This document shows positions 45,982-58,200 of a stretch of DNA of 64,000 nucleotides, piece by piece. This DNA comes from Sipunculus nudus (lineage: Eukaryota; Annelida; Sipuncula; Golfingiida; Sipunculidae). A program made the position numbers and the translations under genes. The notes below the pieces were generated by a model. It was not told the origin of the DNA and did not search any database. It saw only the letters and a program-made list of their open reading frames with translations. Numbering within the stretch: the stretch's first letter is position 1; each line of letters opens with the position of its first letter. The stretch spans positions 64,472,417 through 64,536,416 of the forward strand of contig CM049319.1 in assembly GCA_026874595.1 (NCBI GenBank), written 5' to 3'.

Positions 45982-46829
45982 TATGGAATGGGGGCCGCAA
46001 CCCCCACACCCCAGCTTAATCTATCCTTGTTATAGTGTGTATGACTTAAGCATTGTTTGTGCACAAGGGAACACAACATGGCAAAACAAACAGGGATAGA
46101 TAAATTTGTTAGTTAAGGTTGAGACAACAAGAAACAGCAAGTATATGCAGTCCGCATATTTAAGACAGGACATGAATACTCAGAATACACTTCAGTTTTT
46201 AGTTATAGAGTAGCCTCTTGTGGCTTATGTAACATTATTGGATGCTTTCAGCCAGTTTTAACCCATCTCGGATTCTGTACTCCAATGTAATAAATTAATT
46301 GTCTTAAGAAAATGAGTATGACAGCCTTTAATTGAAATTGGTGGGGGGGGGGGGTTCCATTATGTTTTCTTTCTCTCAGACAAAGTTTTTCCTTTCCAAA
46401 ATGACAATCATATGTATTCTCACTTTCCTTGTGAGAGTTTTTATGTGTACACTGCATGCAGTTGTCAGAACCAAATTAAGTCAATTCTTCAGTTCAAATT
46501 TGTTTAACCAGTCCTGATGTCAGGAGTACTTGAATTATAATGGGTTCTTCTGGTTTATTTATTTTCCTTGATGGACCTGCCTCCTCACCTGAATTTTAAT
46601 TAGCAGTCATCACTAATATATACCAGGCAAATGATGAACACGATTAGTTACAGTAAACTGCAATGCAAATTCAGGTAAATTATTCTGTGCTGTTTTAGAA
46701 TTTGTTGACGTTTGAGTAAATCACTTATTTAATTGTCCAGTCATGGACAGATCTAACCTGACCATACTGCCCAATCACAGTAAGGCACAGTCCATTTTTG
46801 TTGGTTTGATTTATAAGGGTTGATTTATG
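45982..46829. other. Spacer, nothing recognised
   Basis: Contains a G12 run near 46343-46354. No coding, RNA or repeat structure could be supported. Confidence 0.3.
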
Positions 46830-47592
46830 CAGGGTTGGGGCCAGGAACATGTGACAGTACGCGGTAAGATATGGTACATATAAAATGTCCAGGTCGAGGT
46901 ACACAGTTTTGTAGACTACCTAGGTACAGGTACTTTGGAAAGTTCCTAGGTACAGTAACATTTCAAAGCCATTTGAACTAATCATAATTGCATAAATTTA
47001 TCTAGATATGCAATAATAAGTTGTTGTATATGGCAGAATATATATAATTAAAAAGTATTAAATAATCACTCCCTATGCCTTCATGAAAAAATATGGACTG
47101 CCATTGGTAAAAGTGATAGTTTTACGAAGTTGAGCAGAGAGTTTGGGGATATAATATGTATTTTCTTCACTTTTTCATTTACTCTTCACAAGTGTTCTAT
47201 GCACATACTAGACAACTAACTTCATTGGGCATGAAGGCAACCCTGTCCATATCCTTTGTTGGTTGCCCTTTTCTTGAGGTAATAATGCCACAATGAACCT
47301 CCTGACTGGAAGTTGACCAGCTTGCTAGCCACGCTAGCCCACTAAACTTCAAGGGCAGTATTGATGAATGCTTGGTAATTATCCTCCCTGAGATAGGTAA
47401 CTGCCCTATCAAGGAAGACAGCTTTGTACCTGCATTTGACCTGGTGTCCATTTCCAGTATCACACATGTACCTGGAGTACCCTATAGCAGGTACAGGTAC
47501 TTTAGTTCAATGTACAGGTAAAACGTACTTCTTCCTCATGACAACCAGGTACTTGGTACAGGAACAGGTAGAATTACCTGGCCCAAACCCTG
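46830..47592. mobile_element. hAT-like non-autonomous element (763 bp)
   Basis: Left CAGGGTTGGGGCCAGG and inverted right CAGGGTTTGGGCCAGG agree at 15 of 16 bases. Both ends continue with AGGTAC repeats (CTAGGTACAGGTAC left, CAGGTACTTGGTACAGG right). The flanking 8-mers do not match, so the target duplication is lost or the boundary is off. An open stretch on the minus strand at 47197-47463 shows no motif I recognise. Confidence 0.5.
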
Positions 47593-48560
47593 GCCCTAGA
47601 TAGTAATCATTGTCTGTCTGTTCGTCTGTATGTCCATCCACAATTTAGTTTCCAGATGATATCTCCAGTTTGGATTGACATGTTGGTTTGAGACTTGATT
47701 TATGTATGACTCATAACTAAAGAAAGAACCCTATTGATTTTTGGGTGATGAGGACAGGTGAAGGTTATACTACCTTATGTTTCAAAAGATTTTAGTAAAA
47801 CCTTTCATCACAAACCTTTCATCATCCACATATGGCTCAATGGCCAATAGGGGAAGATCATTTTCAATTTTGAAGTGAGAGTCATAGGGCCCATCCGTTC
47901 ATGTATTAGTTTATGGATGAAAACTGCAGTTTAGGTTGACAGATTGGCTTCAAACTTAATGACAAACTACTAAAGTAAGAATCTTTTTGATTTTGGGGTC
48001 ATGAGGTCACAGGGAAGGTCACAGGGAAGGTCACAGACCCTAAATGTTTAAAAAGATTATAAATGTATTTTAAACCAAACCTTTCATCCCAGACTTCATC
48101 TTTCACATGTGGCTAACTTGCCCAAAGTGGAAGACATCTGTAGATTTTGACGTCAATAGGTAAGAGATCAAGGTGACTGTACCCACTTTTTAAAAAAAAA
48201 AAAACCTAGTATACACACTTATATCTAAATTCTTTAATAAAATTTCAAAAACCCTTCCATGTTTAACATGCCTTGACTTCCAAAAGGGAAGAAAGCTGTG
48301 GCTTTAAGGTCCCAAGGTCACTTAACCCACTTCTCAAAATAGCTTGTGGACACATTTATAAAACCAAATTTTTCACCCCATCTGTCCAACTTTTACATAT
48401 GGCTTCCCTGCCAATAGAAGAAGAATACTTACAAGTTTGAGACTGCAAGGTAAAAGATCAAGGTCTTCTGACCCACTTCTTGAAATAGCATGTGCCTGCA
48501 TTTTAGGCAAAGTTTTATCCCATTCCTTCCATCTTTCACATGTGGATCGTCGAAGAATAG
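47593..48560 (+). repeat. Diverged tandem repeat of about 130-190 bp
   Basis: Begins with a GTCTGTCTGTTCGTCTGTAT head and then repeats 'ccttccatctttcacatgtgg', with 'caataggggaagat' and 'gtcaaggtca' type boxes, at about 47815, 48080, 48375 and 48525. Similar in style to the other GTCC-headed arrays. No ORF. Confidence 0.45.
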
Positions 48561-49012
48561 GGGAAGAATGGTATTGATTTTGACCAGTTGCTTAATTGAT
48601 TTGATCAGTTGCTTAAAAATGTGTGGCTACAATGGATGCCTCTAAATTTAGCATTTTATCTTTAAGGTTCCAGTATATTAGCTAATGGAAACAAAATGTG
48701 CTTGTTTCATAAAACAATATCAAAGACACAGCCGTATGACAACATGTAAACATCTAGAGCATGGCAGGCCACAGAATGCTAGGAGGAATGGACTTTGTGT
48801 CTGTGTATTTACAAAAGTACTTTTTCAGAATTTATTTTATCTATTATTTAATATATTATCTAGATCATTAGTTTATTGATAATTGATAAGATTTTGTATA
48901 TTTGCTCCATTTTCTCCTTTTATTTGGAAATATCCCAAATGATCCTTGCTACTCTTTTACAATGATGATACCCATTAATGAAATTTCATTTTCTTTCTTC
49001 TAATTTTTTCAG
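48561..49012 (+). other. Presumed GTF2H1 upstream or first-intron sequence
   Basis: No gene seen. It ends in a strong pyrimidine tract and acceptor (TTTTCTTTCTTCTAATTTTT then TCAG) at 49012, so a non-coding first exon should lie further upstream; I could not locate it. Confidence 0.35.
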
Positions 49013-49092
49013 TATCTTTGAACTTCTGTGATTCCATCTTCCTGGAAGTCAGCCAGCCAGTTTTCAGGATGCTGGGATAATCATCTCTTGCC

Positions 49093-49246
49093 ATGGCACG
49101 TTCATCAGAGGAAGTGCTTTTGATCACGGGCCATGTTCGGCACAAGAAGAGCGATGGCTCCCTCTACATGATGGCAGAACGTCTGGCATGGATGCCTGAG
49201 AGCAAAGAGGTCTTCACCATCAGTCACAATTACGCAGATATCAAAG
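49093..49246 (+). CDS. GTF2H1: GTF2H1 coding exon 1 (PH domain, first half)
   Basis: Exon probably from 49013, with 80 bases of 5' UTR and the ATG at 49093. It encodes [20 protein letters not shown] and ends ISHNYADIK in phase 1 at AAAG/GTGAAT. Confidence 0.94.
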
Positions 49247-52200
49247 GTGAATTAAAAACAGTGGAACCCCACAATTATGACCACCTAAGGGACTGACCAA
49301 GGTGGTCATCATTTTGGGTTGGTTGTATTTGTGAAATCCTAAGTAACCTAGATCATATATTCTTGAAGTCTTGAAGCACTATAGCTTAAATTTATTTGTT
49401 ATTTAAAAGTTTCATATTTGAAAATGTGATTGAAAAGATTGATATTATTTTTAATTCTTTATTATGACATGTATATGTGAAATATGGAGTTGGAAGAAGA
49501 TAATTAAGGCTTTTACGAGTTTAAATAACCTTTTTATAGGTTATGGTTGTTGTGTGATACCATAATTGTGATGAACCTTGTGTTATTATTATAACATGTT
49601 CACCAATGACAATCATCCCAACTTAGATGACAGCTTTTATCCTGAATTAAAATAGATTGTCACAAAAACCTCCCGCTAACACGACGACTTTGGCTGGTTC
49701 TGCAGGTGGTCATGTTCGCAGGATTTCACCGTATTTTCTTGATCTGTTTTTCAGTTAAATTTTTAACTGGTTTCTGCTTTTTGTGTTTTCAGTACAAAAG
49801 ATCTCTCCTGATACGAAGGAGAAGGTCCAGCTGCAGGTGGTCCTCCATGATGGTGGGGCAAACACGTTCCATTTCACCAACCCGCAGGGACGGGAGGCTC
49901 AGATGCAGAGTCGTCTCGAGGTGAAGGAGCTGTTACAGCAGCTGCTCCCCAAGTTCAGAAACAAAGTTAACAGTGAGCTGGAGGAGAAAAATAGGTAATT
50001 TGCAACTTGTACCTTAATTAAACCAGCTGTGGGGAAGGGTAGCTGTGAATATATGACTTGCTAGGCATTAATACTGCAGTCGACTTGTAAGCCTAACTTT
50101 GATTGTGATACAAGCCATATGGGGTAATGTACTGCAAGGCCATCCATCCTGCTGCATTAATATCAGGGTAAACAGATATTAATGTTAAAATTAGGCTATG
50201 AGGGTTGAATTTAACTAACAAACCTAAGGTAACAAGTCATTTCCTGTATTGTGTACAAGGAACCCACATGGGCCATGACTGTGTTCATGCAGTCAGAAAT
50301 TCAACAAACATGCTGGGGGGGGTTTCAAATATGCTGAGTTAAAAACAGATTTTTTTTTCATACATGGTAGGTATACTTAACAGCTAACAGTTGGTCTGGT
50401 TTATGTCAAAGGACAGCATACTTGTAGGCCATGAGGCATTGTTGAAAATGATGAAAATACTTGCATCCTCATGGAGCATTAAAGTGCAGAACATGATACA
50501 AGATATAAAGGCACTCTGACACTATAATGTCAAAAGGCGAAGAGCATATGGCTCAGAGCCAGGATGTTGTGAGTTAGATCTCAGCTGAAAAGCAGTGAGA
50601 TTTTAATGGTTAGTCCCCTTCCTCCCCCCCCCCCAAGCTTTAATGGGAAGACTGTGCCCCAAGTATGTGTTTCACTCAGAAACAAGTGCACTTTTCAGGG
50701 TTACTGTGCTTCATTACTCAGCAAATGGGTTGATTACACTCAGAACTTGCCGGTGTGATACACCATGCCTGGTTGACACCAGGATAATTGTGTGCTACAG
50801 CCCTATCACATATTCTGAAATGGAAATGTATTTCTTCAGGTGTAAATAGTGCTTTATTAATCCAGCATTGACAAAATGGAGAAAGTTACCCCCACCCAAA
50901 AAAAAATGAATGAAAAAATAAAATTGCAATCAGTAGATTTAAATATTTTGCTCAACTCATTATGTGTAAGTAAATAAGAAAGTATAACACTTCAACTGTC
51001 ATATCTTGATTAACTAATTCTTAGGTAAAAGCTGTGAATTCAGTATGAATAAACTTATAATAAATCTCCAAAATCATCTATTCATGGACCCTTTAATTTT
51101 GCTGATGGCAAATTTAAATATTTCTGGTGGTCACATTCTGTAATTGGCTTTATACTCACAGTGTAAGAATTTCCCAATTTTCTCATTTTCCAGTGTTTCA
51201 CAAGGTTTCCTTTTTCGCAACCTGACAATACAAAAGACCTGTACACATCACCATTATTATGTAGAATAATTTTATCAAATATTATATGCACAAATTTGAT
51301 CAACAAAAATATTGTTTGTTAATGGTGGACAGTTTTGAAGATCTGCTAACAATCTATTTTTATTAATAATGTCAACCTTTTAATTTTCATCTTTGCCTTT
51401 GAGGATGGGACATCTTTTTTCAGAAAGGTTTTATTTTTGTGATAATTGGCCTTTCATGAATATCATGTATTTTAAACCCATTTGAACAAAAAGCAACCAG
51501 GATATATTGTGATGTCTGTTAATCAGTATCTCAGGAACAGTTGCAACTATTAGCAGGAAAATAATCATATTGGTCCTGAGTTGTACGGTACTTCAGAGTT
51601 AACTTCAGATGGCATCTTCATTGAATGAATGATTTCTGCAGGTTCAAACGGTATGGTAAATACAAATAAATACTTATCCAGAATATTGCAAAAAAAGTCG
51701 AGAAAATATAAATTGTCTGATTGTCAGAATTTCAGACTCTCCAGTTTAAAAAAATATTCTTGTTTTTCTTGTCTACTGTTTCTATCCCATTGACATATCA
51801 ACTTTGTGGTCCCAAGACATGTTAGTTGAGCTCGACAATAAATGAGTTATGCTTTGTTTTATCAGAATGCTGCAGGAGGACCCTGAGTTATTCCAGCTCT
51901 ACAAGGACCTGGTTGTTAGTGGTGTTGTATCGTCGGAGGAATTCTGGGCCAACAGGACAAAGGTTAGACTGTTTCCCATTGCTCTAACCACCAAGTCCAT
52001 ATGCTCTGCCCCTCTGACCTAATTATGCTAATGAGCGCCTAAATGCTCCTACACAGAAGATTTTCTATGCCTATGGTTGTGAATGATATTTATAAGACAA
52101 TAGTGACTTCACAAAACTTGATTGTATAGGATGTCACATTGACTGACTTCATCAGCTGGAATCGCTGGATCTCTGTTCTGCAGTGATGAATATATTTGCA

Positions 52201-55200
52201 ATCATTGTGGAGTATTTTACTGTATTTTGGTCTTATACAAATTATTTGCAAGGTAAGAAATTATTATTGCTGTGGTAGTTGACAGAATAGCACCTTCAAC
52301 CATTGTCCTAGAACTAGAAATTTTGCGCTTGTGGGGTGATTAACTGTTTGCATTGCCAATCATTGATTGGTTGCTTGCAACTGATCTGCTAATGATTATT
52401 CATTGAATGAACATGCAATTAATGTCACATTTAGTTCATGGTTTGGTCAATTCTGTTTTTACTGGGCTGTATTTCAGGGCTCTCACTTCCTTTATATTTC
52501 TTGAAATACTTGAATGTTTATTTACGCTTTTCAAGGCCTTGAAAGTGATGTTAAATATTGAAAGTCAGTCTAGTTGTGTCTATCCTCTGTTCCACCAACC
52601 TGTGTCCACCTGCTTTATGGAAATAATTTTTCTAAAAATTATTTTTGTCATAATTTCCTAAAAAATTACATATGGAAGTGACAGCCCTTTATGGCAGTTA
52701 CAAATTTTACAGTTTATCTCCAGTTTATGTTTCACACCTTTTGGTCACTTCACTATTATCTGGCAGATCAGATGTTTCCCTGCAGGGTAGCCATCTTTGT
52801 TTTAATTGGTTATAATTAAGCAAACCTGTGAGCTTATGTGATGGGGCATCATGTGGTCCATTTGTTAAACCGTGCTATCTCAAAAACAGTTGGAGCTAGC
52901 ATCACCAAATTTTATGCAAAAAATCATTCATCTAAACAGCTCTTAAGGATTTTGTTTATTGTTTTGCTATCTGCATTTACTTGGATTTTATAAGGAAAAA
53001 GCTAAAAACCTTGAAAAATCTTCTTCTCCGAAATTTTCCAGCCAGATTGTTCAATATTTCACTGAAATAATCTCTGAAACCATCTCTCTTGAGGTTGTTC
53101 AAATTGTTCCAGTTCAGTGAATTTTGGCCAGGTTAACCAAAGATGAACTTACCTAGTCATTTGGCAAAAAAAGGATACTAAAATTACAGTATCAGGAGCG
53201 GCTGGAGGTATCATTACCAAATTTTTATGCAAATGTTGGTCACATGACTCATATTTGAAATTCAGGTATTGTTGGTGCTACCTGCATCAGCATTTTTAGC
53301 TCAGCTGACTATAAGTCATCTGAGCTATAGTCGTGGTCCATTGTCCGTCGTCCGTCCGTCTGTCCGTCCGTCCGTCAGTCCGTCCGTCCGTCCGTCCGTC
53401 CGTAGATGTGGCACGTTTTGAAACCGTAAGACCTAGGAATCCAAAATTCGGCATAATGTTAGATGTCCCCAAGATCTCCTACCAAGCCCAAAACTGGGTG
53501 TTTGCAACTTCGTTCCTTTGAGAAATTAAGGAAAAACCTCAATTTTTTATTAAAAACCTATTTTCACACTTCAGGACTGCCTAATATCAAAACCACTCAT
53601 CTGTTTTACCTCATATTTACCATAAATATTCCTCTATATAGTTCCTATGTACATGCCAGAAATTAGGTCTTTATTATTTAATTTAAAAAAGTTATGGGCC
53701 CAAACATAATGCATTTTGTAAAAAATCAGAAAAGATATTTGATCACTTAACACAAAAAATGTTAATGCTATGGACCTTTTTTCCAGTAATATAACTTTAA
53801 TTAATCAAAATTAAATTGTATACCCAAAATTAGATGAAAATCTTTTAAATTTTTTAAAATATTAATAAAAATAAAAAATTGGTACCTTAAATTTTGCCCA
53901 ACTTTGACCATGGCACGTTTTTTTCCTGTAAGTACTGTGGATTTAATTTTCACAGCCTGTTTTTGTTAGCATTTCAACTGTTAACACCAAAAATTTGAAA
54001 CCAGTTGATCAAAAACTGTAGATTTTAATCAAGTTTTCAAGCACCATGTAACATATTGTTTACATCAAGCTAGTGTTATGCAGTTTGCAAGAGCTCAGCT
54101 CCCCAGCTTCAGCTCTAAGTTCCTTAAATTCGGCATACAGTTAGATGTCTCCAAAATGCCCTACCATGCCAAGAATTTGGTCACTAGGACATTAGAGATA
54201 TTAATGAAAAACTTCATTTTTCCATTAAAAACCCATTGTTACACTTCAAGACTGCCTAATATCAAAACCACTGATCTGACTTTAATCATGAATAATTTAC
54301 ATATTTTTCATTCTCTATGCACATGCTAGAATGATGTCAGTATTGTGTAATTGTTTTAAGTTATGGGCCCAAACATAATGCACTTTGTAAAAAATCAAGA
54401 AATATATTTACTCCCTTAACAAGAGCATTGCTGAAGCTAGAGATTTTTTTGTCAGGGATGTAACATTATTTAATCAAGATTCAATTGAATACCCAAAATT
54501 AGTTCTGAATTTTTCAAATTTTATTTAGTATAAATATAAAATTTGTACCTTAAATTTTGCCCAACTGTGACCATGGCACGTTTGTTTCCCGTGAGCACTG
54601 TTGATATAATTTTCATATCATGCACACATAAGCATTTCAGCTTTTCAGTTTAAAAAAGCTGAAAGAAATTGGCCAAAAATTGTAGCTTTTATTAATGTTT
54701 TTTATGAGACCCTGTCAGACTTTGGCTCTCTCCAGCCCCTCTTGAGTCACCTGTATGTTGACCTTGTTGACCTTTCATCAAATTATGCACGCTTGAGGCG
54801 AGGCATACATGGAATCCAGGCAGCTTATGGCCAGCCACAGTTGATCCAGGTGTCCAACCCAACTCATCTAGTAGTTTTAACCAAGAACATAACAAAAAAC
54901 AATAAATTAATAAATTTTTATTGGTTTTTAATAACAAATTAAAGAAAAATAGAAAAGGAATTTGTTAGTTTATAATAACAGGAAATTAACTTGCAGTTAC
55001 TGATGATATAAGAATTTTGTATCGATGGGTAGAATGTCACATATTCCAAATAACACCATGCAGTCACCTATGGCATTTTTCAGTTCAATTTTAATGATAA
55101 AGAAGTAAATCATATTATTCATTACTAATCATTAGGGATCATATGAAGGAAATTAGACAAAGATGCAGTTGATAATATTAATCTAGATTCCTGCTGTGTC

Positions 55201-58200
55201 TAGTATGTACATTGATGTGAAATTAGTCCAAAATGAATTTTTTTAGTTATTTTTTAATATAAATAAAAGCCATAACTCCAGATACTTATGATCATTATTT
55301 AAATGTGTGAATTTGGTATATTCTGGATTCTCAACATCATTGTTTGGTGAAAACTGAATAAATTCCAGACATGGTGCAAATACTTTGTAATTGTATTTAA
55401 ATACGAATATGATTTTGTACTCCATTATAAAATTTCTTGCATAAAGAATGGGAATTCAGATAAAAATGAAAATATATGAATACTCGTGCAAATACTTTCA
55501 AAATGTATTCATGAATGCATTCATGAATATATTCTTTAATATTATTTTAATAATCATATCAGTTATATTTAATTTATATATTTATATTTATTACCACACA
55601 AAACCAGCATGTGCCTCATTTCTAAATAATATTTTTTTATCATATATAACAGCTGAGCGTCGTGACCCATAGGTCCCTTGTTTGTACAGGGGTCCTCGTT
55701 CATCTGTACATTAACCCGTAATTTCTCAGGAATAGCCAGAGCTAGCATCTCTAAATTTTATGCAAAATTTGTCAAATATCAAATATTGTGGGATTGATGG
55801 AGTTTTGTGGCATCACCTGCATTAACGTACATATTACGGAGGAAAAGCTAAAAAAACTTCAAAAATTTTCCTCTCTGAAATCATTCAACCAAATTGTTCA
55901 AAATTTCACAGAAATAATTCCAGAGACAAACTCTCTGGAGTTTGAACAGATGATGTGGATTTGGTGAATTTTTGAGGAGTTACAGGAATTTGAACTTAGT
56001 CATTTGGCTAAGTAAACATACTAACATAATAATCTCAGGAACGACAGTAGCTAGCATCACCAAGTTTTCTGCAAAGTTTGGTGACATGACTCATATTTGA
56101 AATTGCAAATTTTGTGGCGCCACCTACATCGACCTGTTTTTTTTTACAGGCAAAAACCTCATAATTTTAGCCTTGTTTATGTTTTATAAAGAAACTGCAT
56201 TACATTAATGATTTTTGGCAGAATTATTGGACCTTTAACAATGAAAGGACTGCATCTTTTGTTATTCTAAACATTTTGATAAAAAAATCTTATGAATATG
56301 TCATATTGAAAAAAAGGCATTGAAGTCAAAGTCTTTCAATATGTGTTAATAGATTTACCAACAGGCCAAGTTGTTTCTGAATTTTTGAATAGCCTGGCAG
56401 ACTTCCAACTATTTCAGATTAGACAACAGGCCAAAGGTCACTCAGGATCTGTTCATAGCTTTGGCAGATTGCCAACTGTATCAGATTAGGCAACAGGTCA
56501 AAAGATCACTCAGTGCAGCCAGGTACAGGTCAAGAGTTCACTCAGGGCAGTAGCTGCAGCTGGCAATTATGTTCTGGTTTATTCGGGGTAACTGCCTTCC
56601 TCACCTGAGCTTGGTCAGCCCAGTGCACCTAACTCAAGAAAAGTTTAATGTATTTGCCTGACATTTTGACTCGTCCATGCATCTTTGATTGCTTTCTCCT
56701 TTACAAGACTGGTGGCACCACCTACAGTAATTTTTGCACAGTCTATGTTCCTGCTTATTTCTCAGGAGGAATTTGACATATAAGCCTGAAATTGTGCATA
56801 TTTATACATCTCGACTAGCTTTTTTGTATACAAGATTGGTGGGGCCACCTACAATAATTTTTGCACATTGTATGCTCCTGCTTATTTCTCAGGAGTGATT
56901 TGACATATATTCATGAAATTATGCATGTCCATACATCTCGGATAGTTTGGTTGTATACAAGACCTGAGGCTCTACCTACAATTGTTTCATGCATCTGTGC
57001 ACATAGCCCTAAAGTGGTTTGAAATATCTGCCTGAAATTCTGTATGTCCATTCATCTTTGATGGCTTTTTCCTACACAAGACAGGTGGTACCACCTACAA
57101 TCATTTTTGTGTTATGTGCACCCATACCAGTATTCCAGCAGTGATGTTTGTGTAATTGGTGCTTGTACTCTGGTTCAAAATGTTTAGTACTTGCATTGTA
57201 CATATACATGTCACACAAGTACTTGAAAAATAATGGTCCAGCATGGAAGCATTATACCTGATGTATATCCCATTGCATAGGTTTGCATTAGGCCTGTAGG
57301 CCTTGTTTAAAATAAAAACAAATACTCTTCCAAAATGGATGTATGTAAATTTTAGCAAGTAAAAGAAAAATGTCATTCTCGTTAGTTTTTTTCAGCCATG
57401 TATGTTTCTAAGCAAATGGCACGGTCCACCAGCGAATGTTTAAATTTAAGAGGTCACAGCTGGCTCTGGGGTGGTTTACATGAAAAAATATAAATTCAGA
57501 GTTTAATAATCACTTAGAATTTTATCATGGGCTGGCAATTCAATGCATCAAATCTTCAATCCATTGTTGTGCCCCTTATTATACATGGGGCCAGGTTGTC
57601 CTGTGTGATGACCTCAGCTTGTATTTTGCTAATCCCAGTTAATTTGAGGTCAGTCTTGATAAGAAAAACCCTATTATTTCGACCACAAGTCAAATTTAAT
57701 TATAATGGGTACATGTTCAATATTACTTAAAATAACATTAATAAAATAGACATAATTTATGTAGAACCTCCACTTTTCTTATGATGAATCCTTGTATATT
57801 ACAGAAAGCCACAGCTACCAAAGCCACAAAGCAAGATGTTGGTGTCTCGGCAGCGTTCTTGGTAAGGCCATAAATGTGTAATTTTTCTGTACAGTAAAGT
57901 CATAAGGTATGAGTGTATATTTGCAGTTGCCACCAGTTATATGCAAATAAGGTAACTGCAACTTAATTTGTATGCAAGCAGTTCTTAAAATCAAAGCCAC
58001 TTGTAACATAAATGCAAAATATAAGAGCAAAATCAGAAGCAATTCACTTTCACAAAAAAAAAACATTGTGCTATGATATAACATTATGTGGTAAATTTTG
58101 TAATGAACTTTGCTGTGTGCTCCATTTGTAAAAGCATTAGTTTTGCAGCATGGTTTCAGAGCATGTTTTTAATCATTTAGCCAGTCACAAGAGGCAGATG

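Noticed and set aside
47197-47463. 88-residue minus-strand ORF
   Set aside because: It lies inside a hAT-like non-autonomous element. I saw no zinc-finger or transposase signature, so it is not called as a gene or remnant.
49250-49310. Possible MITE at 'cagtggaaccccacaattat' with inverted 'gaccacct' / 'aggtggtc'
   Set aside because: The opposite terminus and TA flanks were not clear enough to set boundaries.
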